Shown here: positions 1-10,134 of the stretch, in pieces
Layout of the letters: each line of letters begins with the position of its first letter
How positions within the stretch are numbered: position 1 is the stretch's first letter
Translations under genes and position numbers: made by a program
Assembly (NCBI GenBank): GCA_021613375.1
Contig: CM038720.1
Coordinates: 43,661,189-43,725,188 of the forward strand
DNA from: Megaleporinus macrocephalus
Lineage: Eukaryota > Chordata > Actinopteri > Characiformes > Anostomidae
Reading direction: 5' to 3'
Length of the DNA: 64,000 nucleotides
The notes under the pieces: model-generated
What the model saw: only the letters and a program-made list of their open reading frames with translations
What the model was told of the DNA's origin: nothing
Database searches by the model: none

Positions 1-1113
1 TAAAGTCCCATGCTCACCAAAGGCTTGTAAATGTCCTGTATTGCACACTAATTCATTTACTCTTTTCATCAGATTCATTTTCACTGACAGTGGTCTGCTG
101 AGGAAATGTCTTACAGATGACATGCTGTGAGTGGATGGGTTTCTCCTTTATAAATTACAGTGCTGTTAACTTGCTCTATGCACTGCAGCTCACCACCTAG
201 ACTATCTAATGGTATATTTGTAGGTTCTAAAGCTCTTTTGGGGATGAGTGAATGGTAGGTCTCCACACTAATGATGTTGACATCAGTGCCCGGGTTCATT
301 TTTAAATGCTACAGCTGTGGAACACATCAGCAGATTCACAGTCCATTGCTCTGATGAACCATTTGCCTTACTCACAGCCCCTAGAAAATATGACTGCTCT
401 GCTTGCTCACTCTCAGCTTTTCTGTCCTGAGACACTTTACTGCATTGCGTTTGGATTTCCTAGCTGGGCAATTTTCATCTTTGCTGTGCCTTGCTCTCCC
501 ACATTTTCCACAATGGCCATCATTTCCTTATTTTGGCTTACCGTAGTGCTTGGTGAATTTTCTGCACTTGTGAGTGATGTCCTGTATCATCCCTGTTGAC
601 TCTCCCTGCATGCAGACTTGTGAAGCAACCTCTTCAGACTGCCTGACTGTCGTCAGGGCCAGTGTTAGGTCCTTCATCAGCTGCAGCCTTTGTGAGACAT
701 GTTTGTCGAGTATTCCAACAATAATTTGGTTGCGGATATTCTCGTCTCTGCTAGCGCCGAACTTGCAATGTCTGACAGCTCATACAGAGCTCTTAGAAAG
801 TTTCAGCATTCTCACCTGGTCTTTGCACTTGTAGAAGTAACACGTGTGTATCACATTTCTCTGGGGCACAAAGTACTTATCGAATTTCCCCAGCACTCTA
901 TCAAAGTCATTTCTCTGTCCCTCCTCGTAAAAAGCGAACGAGCGGTAGATGTTTTCAGACTCGCTCCCCATGGCGTATATCAGGCACGGCGCCTTCCTAT
1001 CAGGCACAGCGCCTTCCTTCTTGTCTACTTTAGTAGCTGTTCTGAATCTTCCAGTCCAGCCACTCACCCGGCTTGACGAAAGGAAAGTTTGTCAGGGGGT
1101 TGAACTTAGCCAT
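1..1113 (-). pseudogene. Ty3/gypsy gag-protease remnant (K02A2.6-like)
   Basis: Reading the minus strand from an ATG at 1113, the product starts MAKFNP and continues with a gag-like stretch (FRTATKVDK, LIYAMGSESENIYRSF, KFDKYFVPQRNVIH). Further gag-like sequence lies in other frames down to about 560. At 111-299 an aspartic-protease-like segment follows (PGTDVNIISVETYHSLIPKR), matching the protease region of K02A2.6-like Ty3/gypsy polyproteins. Gag normally forms the particle and protease cleaves the polyprotein. The usual D-T-G reads N-P-G-T-D here, and several frame changes break the gene, so it is a decayed copy. It runs off the left edge of the window, so pol may lie outside. Family assignment is from recalled gag and protease patterns, not from a search. 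Confidence 0.7.
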
Positions 1114-1141
1114 GACTTTCCTTTTCCTTCCTTTGACACCA

Positions 1142-1319
1142 TGTAGAAGAGACTGAAGCTTTACTCTCTTATGAACCTTTATTAATGAAGTCTCCTTAGC
1201 CCAGCCAGCATACACACACGCTTGCTGCAGCTTTTCAATTCCCCCATATATGAAGGTAGTATACGTGCCAGCACACTTAACTACCGTATATGACAGTAGG
1301 ATACTTGCCGGAAGGAACA
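1142..1319 (-). mobile_element. Probable 5' LTR and primer-binding site of the gypsy element at 1-1113
   Basis: On the minus strand the segment starts TGTTCC at 1319 and ends CTTCTACA at 1142, giving the TG...CA ends of an LTR. The next bases (1141 to 1127) read TGGTGTCAAAGGAAG, which has the TGG start of a primer-binding site, and the gag ATG follows 14 bases later. The outer edge at 1319/1320 abuts the gag sequence of a different gypsy element, which supports the boundary. At 178 bp the LTR is short. The partner LTR would lie outside the window, so this is unconfirmed. Confidence 0.5.
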
Positions 1320-2140
1320 TCCCACTGTTGGGGGAGTTATATTTTTGTCCACCCCCTTCCGTGGTTGACTGGCATTTCCTGTCAGGTCTTTTGGCCTACT
1401 GCCGAAAGCCTGAGGATACTGAATGCCCCCAATTGCATAGGTTTAACAGGGAGGGGGACCATGAAACCAGCTGGCCCAAGGTTGGTCCACCTACCTGAAG
1501 TGATTATCTATTTTGATGGCCAAGTCATACAAAGCCTCCAGGGTAGGGGACAAGTCTCGAGTGGCCAGTTCATCCTTGAGGTGCCCACTTAGACCCTGCA
1601 GGAAGAGGGCCATGAGCACTTTCTGCAGCCAAGGTGTGAATGTCAACCACGTGATCTGCAACTGATCTAGAGCCCTGTCAAAGATGAAGTAGTTGTGGGA
1701 CAACTACTCTCCTCCGGGTTACAAAAGGTGTGACATAGGGCCATGAAAAATAGGAAGACTGATTCACACTCCTCTGCCTGGCCATCCCACAGATGGGTAG
1801 CCCAGTCTAAAGCCCTGCCAGAAAGTAAGGCCATCATATAGGCCACCTTGGCCCTTTCTGATGGGAAGTGGCAGGGTTGCTGTTCAAAAACCAGGAAACA
1901 TTGCAGGACAAATCCCCTACAATGCCCTGGTTCTCCAGGGCTCTCCCCCTGATGGGGATGTTGGGGCACCACTACTTGGTGGTTTTGGGAGGGTGACTGG
2001 GATGTCTGTGCCAGGTGTAGGTCTGACAGCAATTGCCTGTCTCATTGCCATTAACTGCTGCACAATTTGTTATGGCAGCTGTTCATGTCAACCTATAGCA
2101 TCACCTTGGGCCACTAGAGCCCAGCTCATTGGGCCTGATT
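1320..2140 (-). pseudogene. Second Ty3/gypsy gag remnant (sushi-type)
   Basis: Minus-strand translation gives a typical sushi-type gag order: RGFVLQCFLVFEQQPCHFPS, then AKVAYMMALLSGRALDWATHLW (about 1940-1790), then ALFLQGLSGHLKDELATRD and LEALYDLAIKIDNHFR (about 1610-1495). A worn zinc-knuckle-like stretch (CNWGHSVSSG) lies near 1430-1390. Gag would form the intracellular particle. The frame shifts at about 1700 and in-frame stops occur near 1920, so it is not functional. The neighbouring element (1-1319) sits inside it. Confidence 0.75.
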
Positions 2141-2574
2141 GATCTTGGTCAGTGGGATCTATGAGGAAGGCTCAAAAAGTATTTATTTTTAATGTTATAT
2201 TTATTTACACTGAGCACAAAAATATTTTCCTGTTGGTGCAATCACTTGTTACTACTTGCTGAGCCCACTAGTGGTTGCAATTTCTGTCATGGGATGGTGG
2301 GGGGGGAGGACCCAAGTGCAGAGCCATAGGAGTGATTTCAAGCAATATATGTATATATTTTTTTACTTTCTTTTTTTTAGTTTTCTTTGATATATTTTTT
2401 GTGTAGCCTTGTTAGCTCTCTTTTTGACCTTTCTTCACCGTTCTTTTACAAAATCAAGCACCCCTCTACAAAGGTGTGCCACTAACCTGCTGGTTCTCTG
2501 GGTTTAAATAGAGGAACCAGCAGGTGTAGCAGGTTTGAGATGATTGAGGCTCTGCCTGCTGCGTTTTCCAGAAC
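2141..2574. other. Unassigned spacer with a short hairpin
   Basis: No gene or repeat family recognised. It holds a poly-G/poly-A-rich patch near 2300, T-rich runs at 2350-2400, and a perfect 12-bp inverted repeat (2485-2496 with 2514-2525, arm ACCTGCTGGTTC) around an AT-rich loop. The function of the hairpin, if any, is unknown. Confidence 0.4.
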
Positions 2575-4135
2575 CAGATCTACTGCCCCTGGTAGGTCCA
2601 TAAGAGATCATATTTGCCTAATTAGAGACATTTTGGAGATTTCTAAAATCCAGGGACTTGGTTTTGGTCTCATTTCTGTTGAATAGGAATAGGCCTTTGA
2701 TAGAGTTGAGTATCAATTCCTATGGCACACCTTGGAGACCTTTGGATTTGGACCATCTTTTATTGGCATGATAAAGCTACTGTACCATGACATTCAACAT
2801 GTGATGAAAATGAATGGTGGTCTGAGCGCTCCATTCAAGGTTTTTTGGAATATAAGTCAAGGCTGTGGAATGTCTGGTATGCTCTATTCTATTGCAATTG
2901 AACCACTGCTAAACAAGCTTCACTCCAAGATTGATGTTGTATTGGGACAGGAGCATCACATTCATTACCGCTTGTCATCGTACACTGATGATGCAACAAT
3001 AATGCTGGGGATCAGGCATTAATAGTTTAGTTTCCATTGTTCGGGATTTTGGGGTTCTATCATCTGCTAAGGTTAATTGGGGTAAGACCAAGGCTCTGGC
3101 AGTGGGCAGGAGACCTACTTTTGCTGCCACCTGAAATGGCTTGGAAAAAAAGGGGGTTAAGGTACCTGGATGCGTTCCTCAGAGATGAAGGCACACTCCA
3201 GAGAAATTGGGACAGGCTGTTATGTGTGGACCCTATTATTGTCTCAGCTGCAAGCGATTTTAGTGGAACCATCTGCACTGGGTCACACAAGGTGTTCTCT
3301 TCCTACCCAAGTAGGAAGGGGGGCAAGGCCTGGTGCACCTTGCGAGTAGACTTGCAACTTTCGGTCTGCAGTTTAATCAGACAGTCCTGATGAGCTCTGT
3401 GGATTGGTGAGGAGAGAGGTGGTGAGTTGGTGGACTCAATCTGGATACTGCCCTGTTTTTAATGGATAACACACAGCTGTGCTTAAGTGGATAACCTCCT
3501 TTTTATTATGGACTTTTTAAAGTATGGGGACATTTTAGGACTCGAAGACTGGAGAACAACAGCTCCACTGGCTGCTAGAGGAACCCTTGATGAAAGGAGC
3601 TCATCTGGACGTTTCGGGTGATTGTATCCTGGGTCTCAATCAGATGCTCTGTGCTTCAGGGATGGTAAAACTGCAGGATGTGGTGGATTTTGCTGGACCG
3701 GACTGGGGTGATGCCCATGCTGTGGCATCTGTACATTCGTCAAACCACAGCCATTGTTAAGGCATGGAAGGACAGACTGTCATTGGAAGAACTGTCCTTG
3801 TTACGCAATTATGGAAACGAGACTGTGGTGCCTGACAAATTAAATCCACTGCTGGACAATACGTCAGGTCCATTGTTGGAGCTTTCTTGCCTCTGAAACC
3901 TGGAGCTTCACACTGTGTCTAGCCAGGTCTTATACAGATGTTGTGTGAAGATTTTTAATAAAGCAGCATTGAATGGTCAGCCTGCTACAGTGTGTAGAGA
4001 CTGTAGGCATGTCTGGAGACTATTGTGGCTCTGGTGAAATCTAGGATCGTGTTTGAGTTTGGGTTTTACAGAAGGCTTATGCTGCACCCTGCTGAGAAAG
4101 AAGAACTTTTTAAAGACTGTTTGTAACAAATTATA
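2575..4135 (+). pseudogene. L1-type (Tx1-like) LINE reverse transcriptase remnant
   Basis: The plus strand carries the reverse transcriptase region of a Tx1-type L1 element. At 2732-3022 it reads LETFGFGPSFIGMIKLLYHD, GGLSAPFKV, QGCGMSGMLYSIAIEPLLNK and a catalytic-box region SSYTDDATIML, where the usual Y-A-D-D is Y-T-D-D. Downstream pieces in other frames match the Tx1 C-terminal part: KVNWGKTKAL (about 3070), the WVTQGVLFLPK region (about 3275), EGGQGLVHLASRLATFGLQF (about 3310), and later fragments to about 4130. Stops and frameshifts throughout show it is dead. The 5' part (endonuclease) is absent. Subfamily assignment is recalled knowledge. Confidence 0.75.
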
Positions 4136-4473
4136 CAGTTTTTCTTTTCTGTAACAGGATTTAAAATGTACCTGTCATTATTTAAAGTGCAAGTTAACCT
4201 CACATACAAGAGTACATATAACGAAGTTCAGTGATGTAAATTGTACATTGAGAAATCCAGTGGATGTAATTGGCTAAAAGAAATACTGTTCCAGGAACAG
4301 AAGGAGAGGTATTTTGTTTATTCATTAAAGTTGTTTCAGAAATATCACAGATTTGGACGCTTTTAAAAACATATGGATTTTTCTGGATCATGAAACTTCT
4401 GTACAAGATGGAAACAAGCAGAGATTTGAGAACTAATACTGGATCACTTACTGGATCACTTACATAATGTTAT
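4136..4473. other. Unassigned spacer
   Basis: AT-rich, with no recognisable gene or element. A 12-bp direct repeat (CTGGATCACTTA) occurs at about 4439-4462, just before the inverted repeat that starts the next LINE. Confidence 0.4.
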
Positions 4474-4609
4474 CGGAGTCATCGTCGTTACTGATGAGGC
4501 CCACTACTGTAGTGTCATCTGCAAACCTGATGATACAACTCAAACCACATCATCAGGTTTGCAGATGACACTACAGTAGTGGGCCTCATCAGTAACAATG
4601 ATGACTCCG
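4474..4609. repeat. 61-bp inverted repeat (LINE 5' foldback)
   Basis: Bases 4474-4534 are the reverse complement of 4549-4609, with two mismatches and a 14-bp spacer. The right arm is the start of the Rex1 reverse transcriptase fragment that follows (around its FADDTTVVGL-coding bases), so the left arm is a short inverted copy of the same LINE sequence. Confidence 0.85.
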
Positions 4610-5434
4610 CCTACAGATAGGAGGTGAACCAACTCGTTGCCTGGTGCGACAGCAACAACCTGTCCCTGAATGTCAACAAGACAAAGGAAATGACTGTTGA
4701 CTTCAGGAGGAAACACACAGTTCACACACTGCTCACAATCCAGGGCAAAACTGTGGAGTTTGTGAAAAGCACCAAGTTTCTGGGGGTGCACATCGCAGAC
4801 GACCTGACATGGACCACACACACCTCCTCCCTGGTCAAGAAAGTGCAACAGCGCCTTCACTTCCTACGAAGGATGAGAAGAGCTAACCTTCCGCCTCATA
4901 TCCTCACTACATTCTACAGAGGAACAATAGAGAGTATCCTGACTAGCAGCCTCACGGTTTGGTACAGCAGCTGCACCATCGCCGAACAGAAATCACTCCA
5001 GAGAGTGGTGAGGACAGCAGAGCGCATCACCAGGTCCTCACTTCCACCTGTACAAGATCTGTACCCATCACGGTGCCACAGCAGAGCCACCAAGATGGTC
5101 AGAGATCCCACCCACCCAGCTCAGGGACTGTTCAGACTGCTGCCCTCTGGAAAACGCTACTGCAGCATGCGGTGCAGGACTTCCAGACTGAGCAAAAGTT
5201 TCTTTCCACAAGACATCAGACTGCTCAACACTTCCTAATGAGCAGACTCATCAGATCTGTTACTCCTAAACATATACCTACTTCATACTCAGGTGGTCCT
5301 CCACTTAATGCTGCTAATTTTGTGCAATAGACTCATTGTTTCTTTCTAAACCTAAAACTCTTACACTTTAAAATGTTTAAAATTTACAGTGCTATGTTTA
5401 CATTGTTAGTGTGCAATACTTTGTCAGAACTGTG

Positions 5435-5480
<46 letters not shown>

Positions 5481-5755
5481 CCCTTTAAGTGCAATACATC
5501 TGCAAAAAAACACTTTTTTTTTAAAGTATACATATTTATTTAGAGTATATCTCACTATTTATCACACACACTCTTTCTATATTTCCCACTGCACTGTCAT
5601 GTTGTTATTTATTTGTCATGTTAGTTGTATGTCTTGTGTTTTTATGTATCTGCACATTGGAGTTTGGAGAAACACAATCTCGTTCAGCTATGCACTCAGT
5701 TGTAAAGTCTGAATGACAATAAAGTTCACTTTGACTTTGACTTTTGACTAATGGC
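4549..5755 (+). pseudogene. 5'-truncated Rex1/Babar-type LINE, 3' end of reverse transcriptase and 3' UTR
   Basis: The first bases encode the polymerase box region (FADDTTVVGLIS), then an open stretch at 4624-5238 gives the thumb and C-terminal part: [111 protein letters not shown] stop lies at about 4620, upstream of this stretch. The UTR (5239-5755) contains a TA microsatellite at 5437-5475 and ends in GACAATAAAGTTCACTTTGA followed by TTTGAC-type repeats, the usual kind of Rex1 tail. It is a dead-on-arrival copy. I name it Rex1/Babar (CR1 group) from recalled family patterns. Confidence 0.8.
5437..5475. repeat. (TA)n microsatellite
   Basis: About 19 uninterrupted TA units inside the 3' UTR of the LINE fragment. 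Confidence 0.95.
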
Positions 5756-6504
5756 TCAGTGACTACTGAGTAAATCTCAGTTTGAGGCTGAGCAGTGATT
5801 GTTTGTGATGTTTGGTCAGTACATGAAATTATGACCTAAATTCACAAATTTAACAATTTTTCAGGTTCTTAATGCAACATACTCAAATTTCCATGCTCTT
5901 TAACAATGTCATTAAACTTTTCATTTTGTTGTTCTCTTGTTGCCAACACTGCAAACAGAAACTGCAACTTGAAGAACAATTATGGGAAACAAAACTCTGT
6001 GAAACATTTTAATTGTTTAAACAGCGTATAAATATTTATTTAAAGGTTCTTTGCTTACATATATGCTAAAAATTTTGACAGATGCTAGCTTCATACATAC
6101 AACCCTCCACATATTCCTGAACAGAAATACAGGCATTCTCTTGTTCCTCTCCCCTACAATATCACAATATTAATCATGTTATTTTCTGACTGTGATTTTC
6201 CACAACACATTTACCGGGTAACAACATGCTAAACACAAAAGAAACCATACAACTGTGAGTTGTAACAATTTGTCATATGCAGTTAATATATAAGTAAACA
6301 AAACCAAATAAAGGTTCTAAACATATACAAATTCATTAATTTACAACATATTCAACTACAGATATCACTTAAAAAATAATAAAAATAAATACAATGGAAG
6401 GGAGGCATTTCAGCTTTTGAATTGATGTAAAATATACAGTAGAGATTTGTGCTTAATTTATTTTTTTGCTCTGTTTTAGGCCACATTACAGTTATTACAC
6501 TATT
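5756..6504. other. 3' flank of OR-A
   Basis: AT-rich non-coding DNA. Around 6028-6050 the sequence TTTATTTAAAGGTTCTTTGC resembles segments downstream of OR-B (about 18375-18395) and OR-D (about 46048-46070), so part of the flank was copied together with the receptors. No further gene seen. Confidence 0.5.
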
Positions 6505-7491
6505 TTAATTATTTGTATTGCTTTTCACAAGATCTTCCATTGAGTTCACTTTCATTCGTTTGTAAAGAACTTTAATAGCCTGTATTACCTCCTCTGTCTT
6601 CAGAGTATATATGATGGGGTTTAACATTGGTGGAATGGTTTGTGTTAGGACTGAGTTTATTATTCTAGTATTTGGATGTATGTATGTTGTGACAGCGGTA
6701 ATGTAAGTGCTGGTGATTGGTAGATAATATATGGCCACTAATATGAGGTGGGAAGTGCAGGTTTTCATGGCTTTCATTCGATCAGCACCATGTGAGATCT
6801 TAAGTAATGCAAAACCAATACACACATATGATAAAGCTATTAATATCAACGGAATGCAGAGTATAACAGCAATACAGACATAGCTCATTATATAATTAGG
6901 AGAATTATCATTACAGGCTAGTCTGTAAATGGGACCATGATCACAGAAATAACTGTCAACAGTAGTAGATCTACAGAAGGAAAGTCTGGAAATCAGAGAT
7001 ACAGTTAGAGTTATAATAGATCCACAGAGTATCCACATAGCACCAATCATCAGAGCCATAGTGGTTTTGGTGACAATAGCGTGATACCTCAGAGGAAAAC
7101 ATATAGCAATCACTCTGTCAAAGCACAAAGCAAGCAGATTAAAGGACTGCATGCTTGTAAAAAGAAAAACAAAAAACATGCTTGACAGACAGCTTTCGTA
7201 AGATATGTACTGATTATCAAACAGAAACATGTCTGCATACTTCGGGATAATAGCAGAACTTCCACACAGATCAGACAAGGCCAAGTTGAAGACAGCGATA
7301 TACTTTGCTGTGTGGAGAGTACGTGCCAGGTAGATAGTACCCATTATTAAAGAGTTTCCTAAAAGAGTGACAGCGTACACGAAACACAGAAATATATAGT
7401 AATACTTTGCATGTGGCATGTTGTAAAATCCATTGATGTAAAACGTTGGGTGAATAATTGTACTGTTGTCAAGAAACACCACAGAAGGCAT
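6505..7491 (-). CDS. Olfactory receptor OR-A (fish type-1 OR, 328 aa)
   Basis: A seven-helix odorant receptor expected in the cilia membrane of olfactory neurons, signalling through a Gs/olf-type G protein (family knowledge; ligand unknown). Visible landmarks: an N-glycosylation site N9-S-T; GNSLIMG in TM1 (about 45-51); LHTAKYIAVFNLALSDLCGS in TM2; the extracellular cysteine of YESC before TM3; LLALCFDRVIAICFPLRYH at the TM3 end (DRV in place of DRY); cysteines in SFC, YFC and LAC of loop 2; KAMKTCTSHL before TM6; PPMLNPIIYTLK in TM7. The open frame runs 13 codons further upstream from a TTG, but I start at ATG 7491: it aligns with the other receptors, and an acceptor (TTCCTTCAG/TGGAC) lies 6 bases before it. 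OR-A and OR-B share MFLFDNQYIS/MFLLDNHYIS, unlike OR-C to OR-E. The frame is intact. Confidence 0.95.
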   Translation of the reverse strand: MPSVVFLDNSTIIHPTFYINGFYNMPHAKYYYIFLCFVYAVTLLGNSLIMGTIYLARTLHTAKYIAVFNLALSDLCGSSAIIPKYADMFLFDNQYISYESCLSSMFFVFLFTSMQSFNLLALCFDRVIAICFPLRYHAIVTKTTMALMIGAMWILCGSIITLTVSLISRLSFCRSTTVDSYFCDHGPIYRLACNDNSPNYIMSYVCIAVILCIPLILIALSYVCIGFALLKISHGADRMKAMKTCTSHLILVAIYYLPITSTYITAVTTYIHPNTRIINSVLTQTIPPMLNPIIYTLKTEEVIQAIKVLYKRMKVNSMEDLVKSNTNN

Positions 7492-7496
7492 GTCCA

Positions 7497-7643
7497 CTGA
7501 AGGAAGAACAGTTACAGATGTGTTAAACAATTCACAATATCAAATTATATAAAAACAAATAATGAATCTATAATAAACCACAGACTCTGTAATAAAGGAA
7601 TTCAGGATGTCACAAACTGATCCACAGTAATTTAATACTATAC
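7497..7643 (-). other. Predicted 5' UTR intron of OR-A
   Basis: Minus-strand donor GCTGAAG/GTATAG (exon ends at 7644) and acceptor CTTCCTTCAG/TGGAC (exon resumes at 7496). Exon 1 would be noncoding and start shortly downstream of the TATA-like box. Predicted by eye; no transcript evidence. Confidence 0.6.
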
Positions 7644-7680
7644 CTTCAGCTGCTGGAGCAGGATTTCAGCAGAGATCCAG

Positions 7681-7712
7681 CACATTTATAATTACTATAT
7701 GCTCACGTCATC
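7681..7712 (-). promoter_or_regulatory. OR-A promoter module: CRE-like site plus TATA-like box
   Basis: On the minus strand a CRE-like TGACGTGA (7710-7703) precedes the TATA-like TAATTATAAATGTG (7694-7681). The same pair in the same order and spacing lies upstream of all five intact receptors here. It is about 200 bp before the ATG. Confidence 0.65.
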
Positions 7713-7739
7713 CTCAGAAACACACTCCCAGGAAAATAC

Positions 7740-8133
7740 TCTGCAGGCAGGGTGATATGCCAGATCATATTTGCATAAAAGTGGATTTAAAATAAAAGGC
7801 AGCAATGGATACTTATTATAGATCAGACTGTGTGTTAGTCACATCTTTGTTTTATTTTTAAATACTAAAATATTTAATTAAATACTTAAATAGTTAAATA
7901 ATCTATATTTTTCTGACTGTGAAGAGGAAACACTGACCACCTGCAGCTGCCTGTATTACAATTAGTACTGTAGAACAAACCATACCAAGGGTGAAACCGA
8001 GCTATACTGAGTGCTGAAACTTTATAGGTACTGAAAGTAAATATTTTTGCTGTTTAATCTGTCTGTTAATAACATAATGTTTTTGCCTTTATTTAAATTA
8101 AAAAAACATGATCTTACCTCTACCCTAAACCTG
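7740..8133. other. Spacer upstream of OR-A
   Basis: AT-rich; nothing recognised. Confidence 0.4.
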
Positions 8134-8204
8134 CCATAAGGTATGTACTGGTTCTTACACAGAAACATGTTTTACTTTGGAATAAGAGCAGAACTTCCAT
8201 ACAG
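8134..8204 (-). pseudogene. Olfactory receptor scrap (TM2-loop-TM3 edge)
   Basis: About 70 bp closely match the part of the receptors that encodes GSSALIPKYADMFL and the following extracellular loop. Shared blocks include ACTGGTTCT, CAGAAACATGT and TTTGGAATAAGAGCAGAACTTCCA when compared with OR-D. A stop replaces the KY codons. The scrap directly abuts the flank that is also found upstream of OR-B. It is the remnant of a lost receptor copy. Confidence 0.8.
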
Positions 8205-8205
8205 T

Positions 8206-8430
8206 TGCATGAAAGTAGAAACCTAAAACTCGTTGCAGTTATTGTTTTTTATTACTCTGAATTATTATTAGACCTCTCTGCACTTATCTTTGATTAAGTG
8301 GTACCCCTTTTTCTCCACACATGGTACATATGGGCTACTGGACTACTGGAAGTACTATTATCAGAATCTGAATTTCTCATTTTTTCAAATGTAGATAGAA
8401 AACCATAGCTTCATCTGTACAAGAACATAA
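8206..8430. repeat. Duplicated OR upstream flank (copy 1)
   Basis: About 220 bp match 20174-20400, upstream of OR-B, at roughly 90 percent by eye. Shared landmarks: GAAAGTAGAA, GTTGCAGTTATTGTTTTTTA, CTCTGCACTTATCTTTGATT, CATGGTACATATGGGC, CTGGAAGTACTATTATCAGA. It is evidence of tandem duplication of receptor units. The region 8431-8729 beyond it is unassigned. Confidence 0.8.
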
Positions 8431-8729
8431 AAGGCTAGTTATTTCTGACTAACAGTAGATCATGATGTGGATTGTTTGTTTTAACCAGTGGAAGTTGACT
8501 ATTGCGGTGGCCTTCAACTCTGTGTTGCTCAGTCTGCCCATAGCCACTTGTCCTTGGTCACTATGGAGGATCTCTGGCTGAACTCAACCAGCCAGTCTGG
8601 TGTGGGGCCGCATATGCCTTCAGCCATTTTGTGAGAATATCCATGGCCATGAGCACAGGGTCGCACAGGATGTCCAAAGTTATTCTTTCCATCACGTCCT
8701 GGAGCAGAGAGACCGCAATGGAGCGTGTG

Positions 8730-9210
8730 GTAGCTGCTCTTCATCCTCATCTGATGAAGTCACTGGATAGGCTGGTCCTTAGCTACCTCCGTTCTCTGGT
8801 GAGCCCATACATGGACCCTCTTCAGTTTGCCTACCAGCTTGATATCAGGGTGGGTAATGCTGTCAGCTATCTTCTACACAGAGCTCTTTCTCACCTGGAG
8901 AAGCTCTGTGAGAATCAACTTATTTGATTTCTCCAGTGTTTTTAACATCATACAGCCAGGGATCCTGAAGAACAAGCTGGAACATAGTGGAGTGGACAGT
9001 CACCTGTCTAACTGGATTCTGGACTACCTCACCAATCAACCACAGTATGTGAGGGTAAGGGACTGTGTGTCTGATAATGTGGTCAGCAGCACAGGGGAAC
9101 GGCCCTGGAACCGTTCCTTTTTACCCTGTACACTGCTGACTTCCTGTACAGCTCACAGAACTGTCACCTCCAGACATTCTCTGATGACTCGGCGATCATC
9201 GGCCTCATAA
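8730..9210 (+). pseudogene. Rex1-type LINE reverse transcriptase fragment
   Basis: Plus-strand pieces read LVLSYLRSLVSPYMDPLQFAYQ, then FDFSSVFNIIQPGILKNKLE, LSNWILDYLTNQPQYVRVRDCVSDNVV and, near 9170-9208, TFSDDSAIIGL (the polymerase box with F-S-D-D). Frames change between these blocks, so it is inactive. This matches the Rex1 subgroup that also occurs at 25880-27575. It ends abruptly at about 9210, where an oppositely oriented Rex1 fragment begins. Confidence 0.75.
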
Positions 9211-9920
9211 TTCTGTCCAGTCTCTAAACGCCCTCTTCGTTTGGTTAAGGAGGTCATACTCATCGCTAGTAATACAGGGCTTGTTATTAGGAAAGCATCG
9301 TGCAGTCTTTGTGGGAAAAGCAACATCCATACAGAAGTTAAAGTAGTCCATTGTGCAGTGTCACCCCCTCAATGTCTTCTCCATGTGGGTCCAGTAGCAC
9401 GGCCCAGTCAGTTGCCTTAAAGCAGTCCTTGAGGGCTACTTCTGCTTCAGGGGACCAGACTCTGAATGAGTGTGTGGTGTGGGCTGCCTCAGTACCAGTG
9501 GTTGGTACTGTATTGTGATCTGATTACTCCAGCAGCGGTAAAGGGGTTGCCCTGTATGTGTCCCTCACATTAGCATACAGCAATTCAATGGTTCTGTTCT
9601 TCCTGATGAGACAGTCAACAAACTGATGAAAAGAAGGGAGACTGGAGTCCAGTGTGACTTGATTGAAGTCAACAGAAATTGCAAAGAAAGCTTCAGGGTG
9701 CTGTGCCCGTAGCGCCCCAATGACGGAGTGAATGATGTCACTTGCCACCTGCAGACTGGACTGTTTTGGCTGCCTGTTATTCGCCGTCCGTTTTGTAGCC
9801 ACTGCGCACAGAGAACTGACGCGTTTTGCGAAACTGTTTTCTCTTTTTTCATCCTCACTTTTGCCTGTTTTTTTCTCGATTAAACAGAGGACTGTTAGCT
9901 GAAGTGTTTCTCCACTCATG
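9211..9920 (-). pseudogene. Rex1-type LINE endonuclease fragment
   Basis: Minus-strand translation at 9524-9919 contains QVASDIIHSVIGALRAQHPE, AISVDFNQVTLDSSLPSFHQFVDC and RTIELLYANVRDTYRATPLP, the C-terminal half of an apurinic-type endonuclease domain (the usual GDFN reads VDFN). Further left, in other frames, come SDHN-like and SFRVWSPEAEVALKDCFKATDW segments, the endonuclease-to-polymerase linker. It is defective and truncated on both sides. Confidence 0.75.
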
Positions 9921-10134
9921 GTCTGGACTCTTAGTCAAAGTGTGTTCAACTGCGCACTGTTTTTATGTTCGGCGCGGTTGAAGGGAAGATCTACATCTGA
10001 TTTGAGCCTGTTATACATGGCACTATATATATATATATATATTTTTTATTTTTGTTTTATTTCATTACCTTGTGCTGGTTATAACAGTGTTTTGGGGTCT
10101 TTAATGTGTTGTTATGGAACATTATCTCAACAGA

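Noticed and set aside
7492..7530. OR-A starting at 7530
   Set aside because: That codon is TTG; a splice acceptor lies between it and ATG 7491, and paralogues align from 7491.
7720..7735. O/E-like site (CTCCCAGGAA) upstream of OR-A
   Set aside because: Only a partial match and not conserved upstream of the other four receptors.
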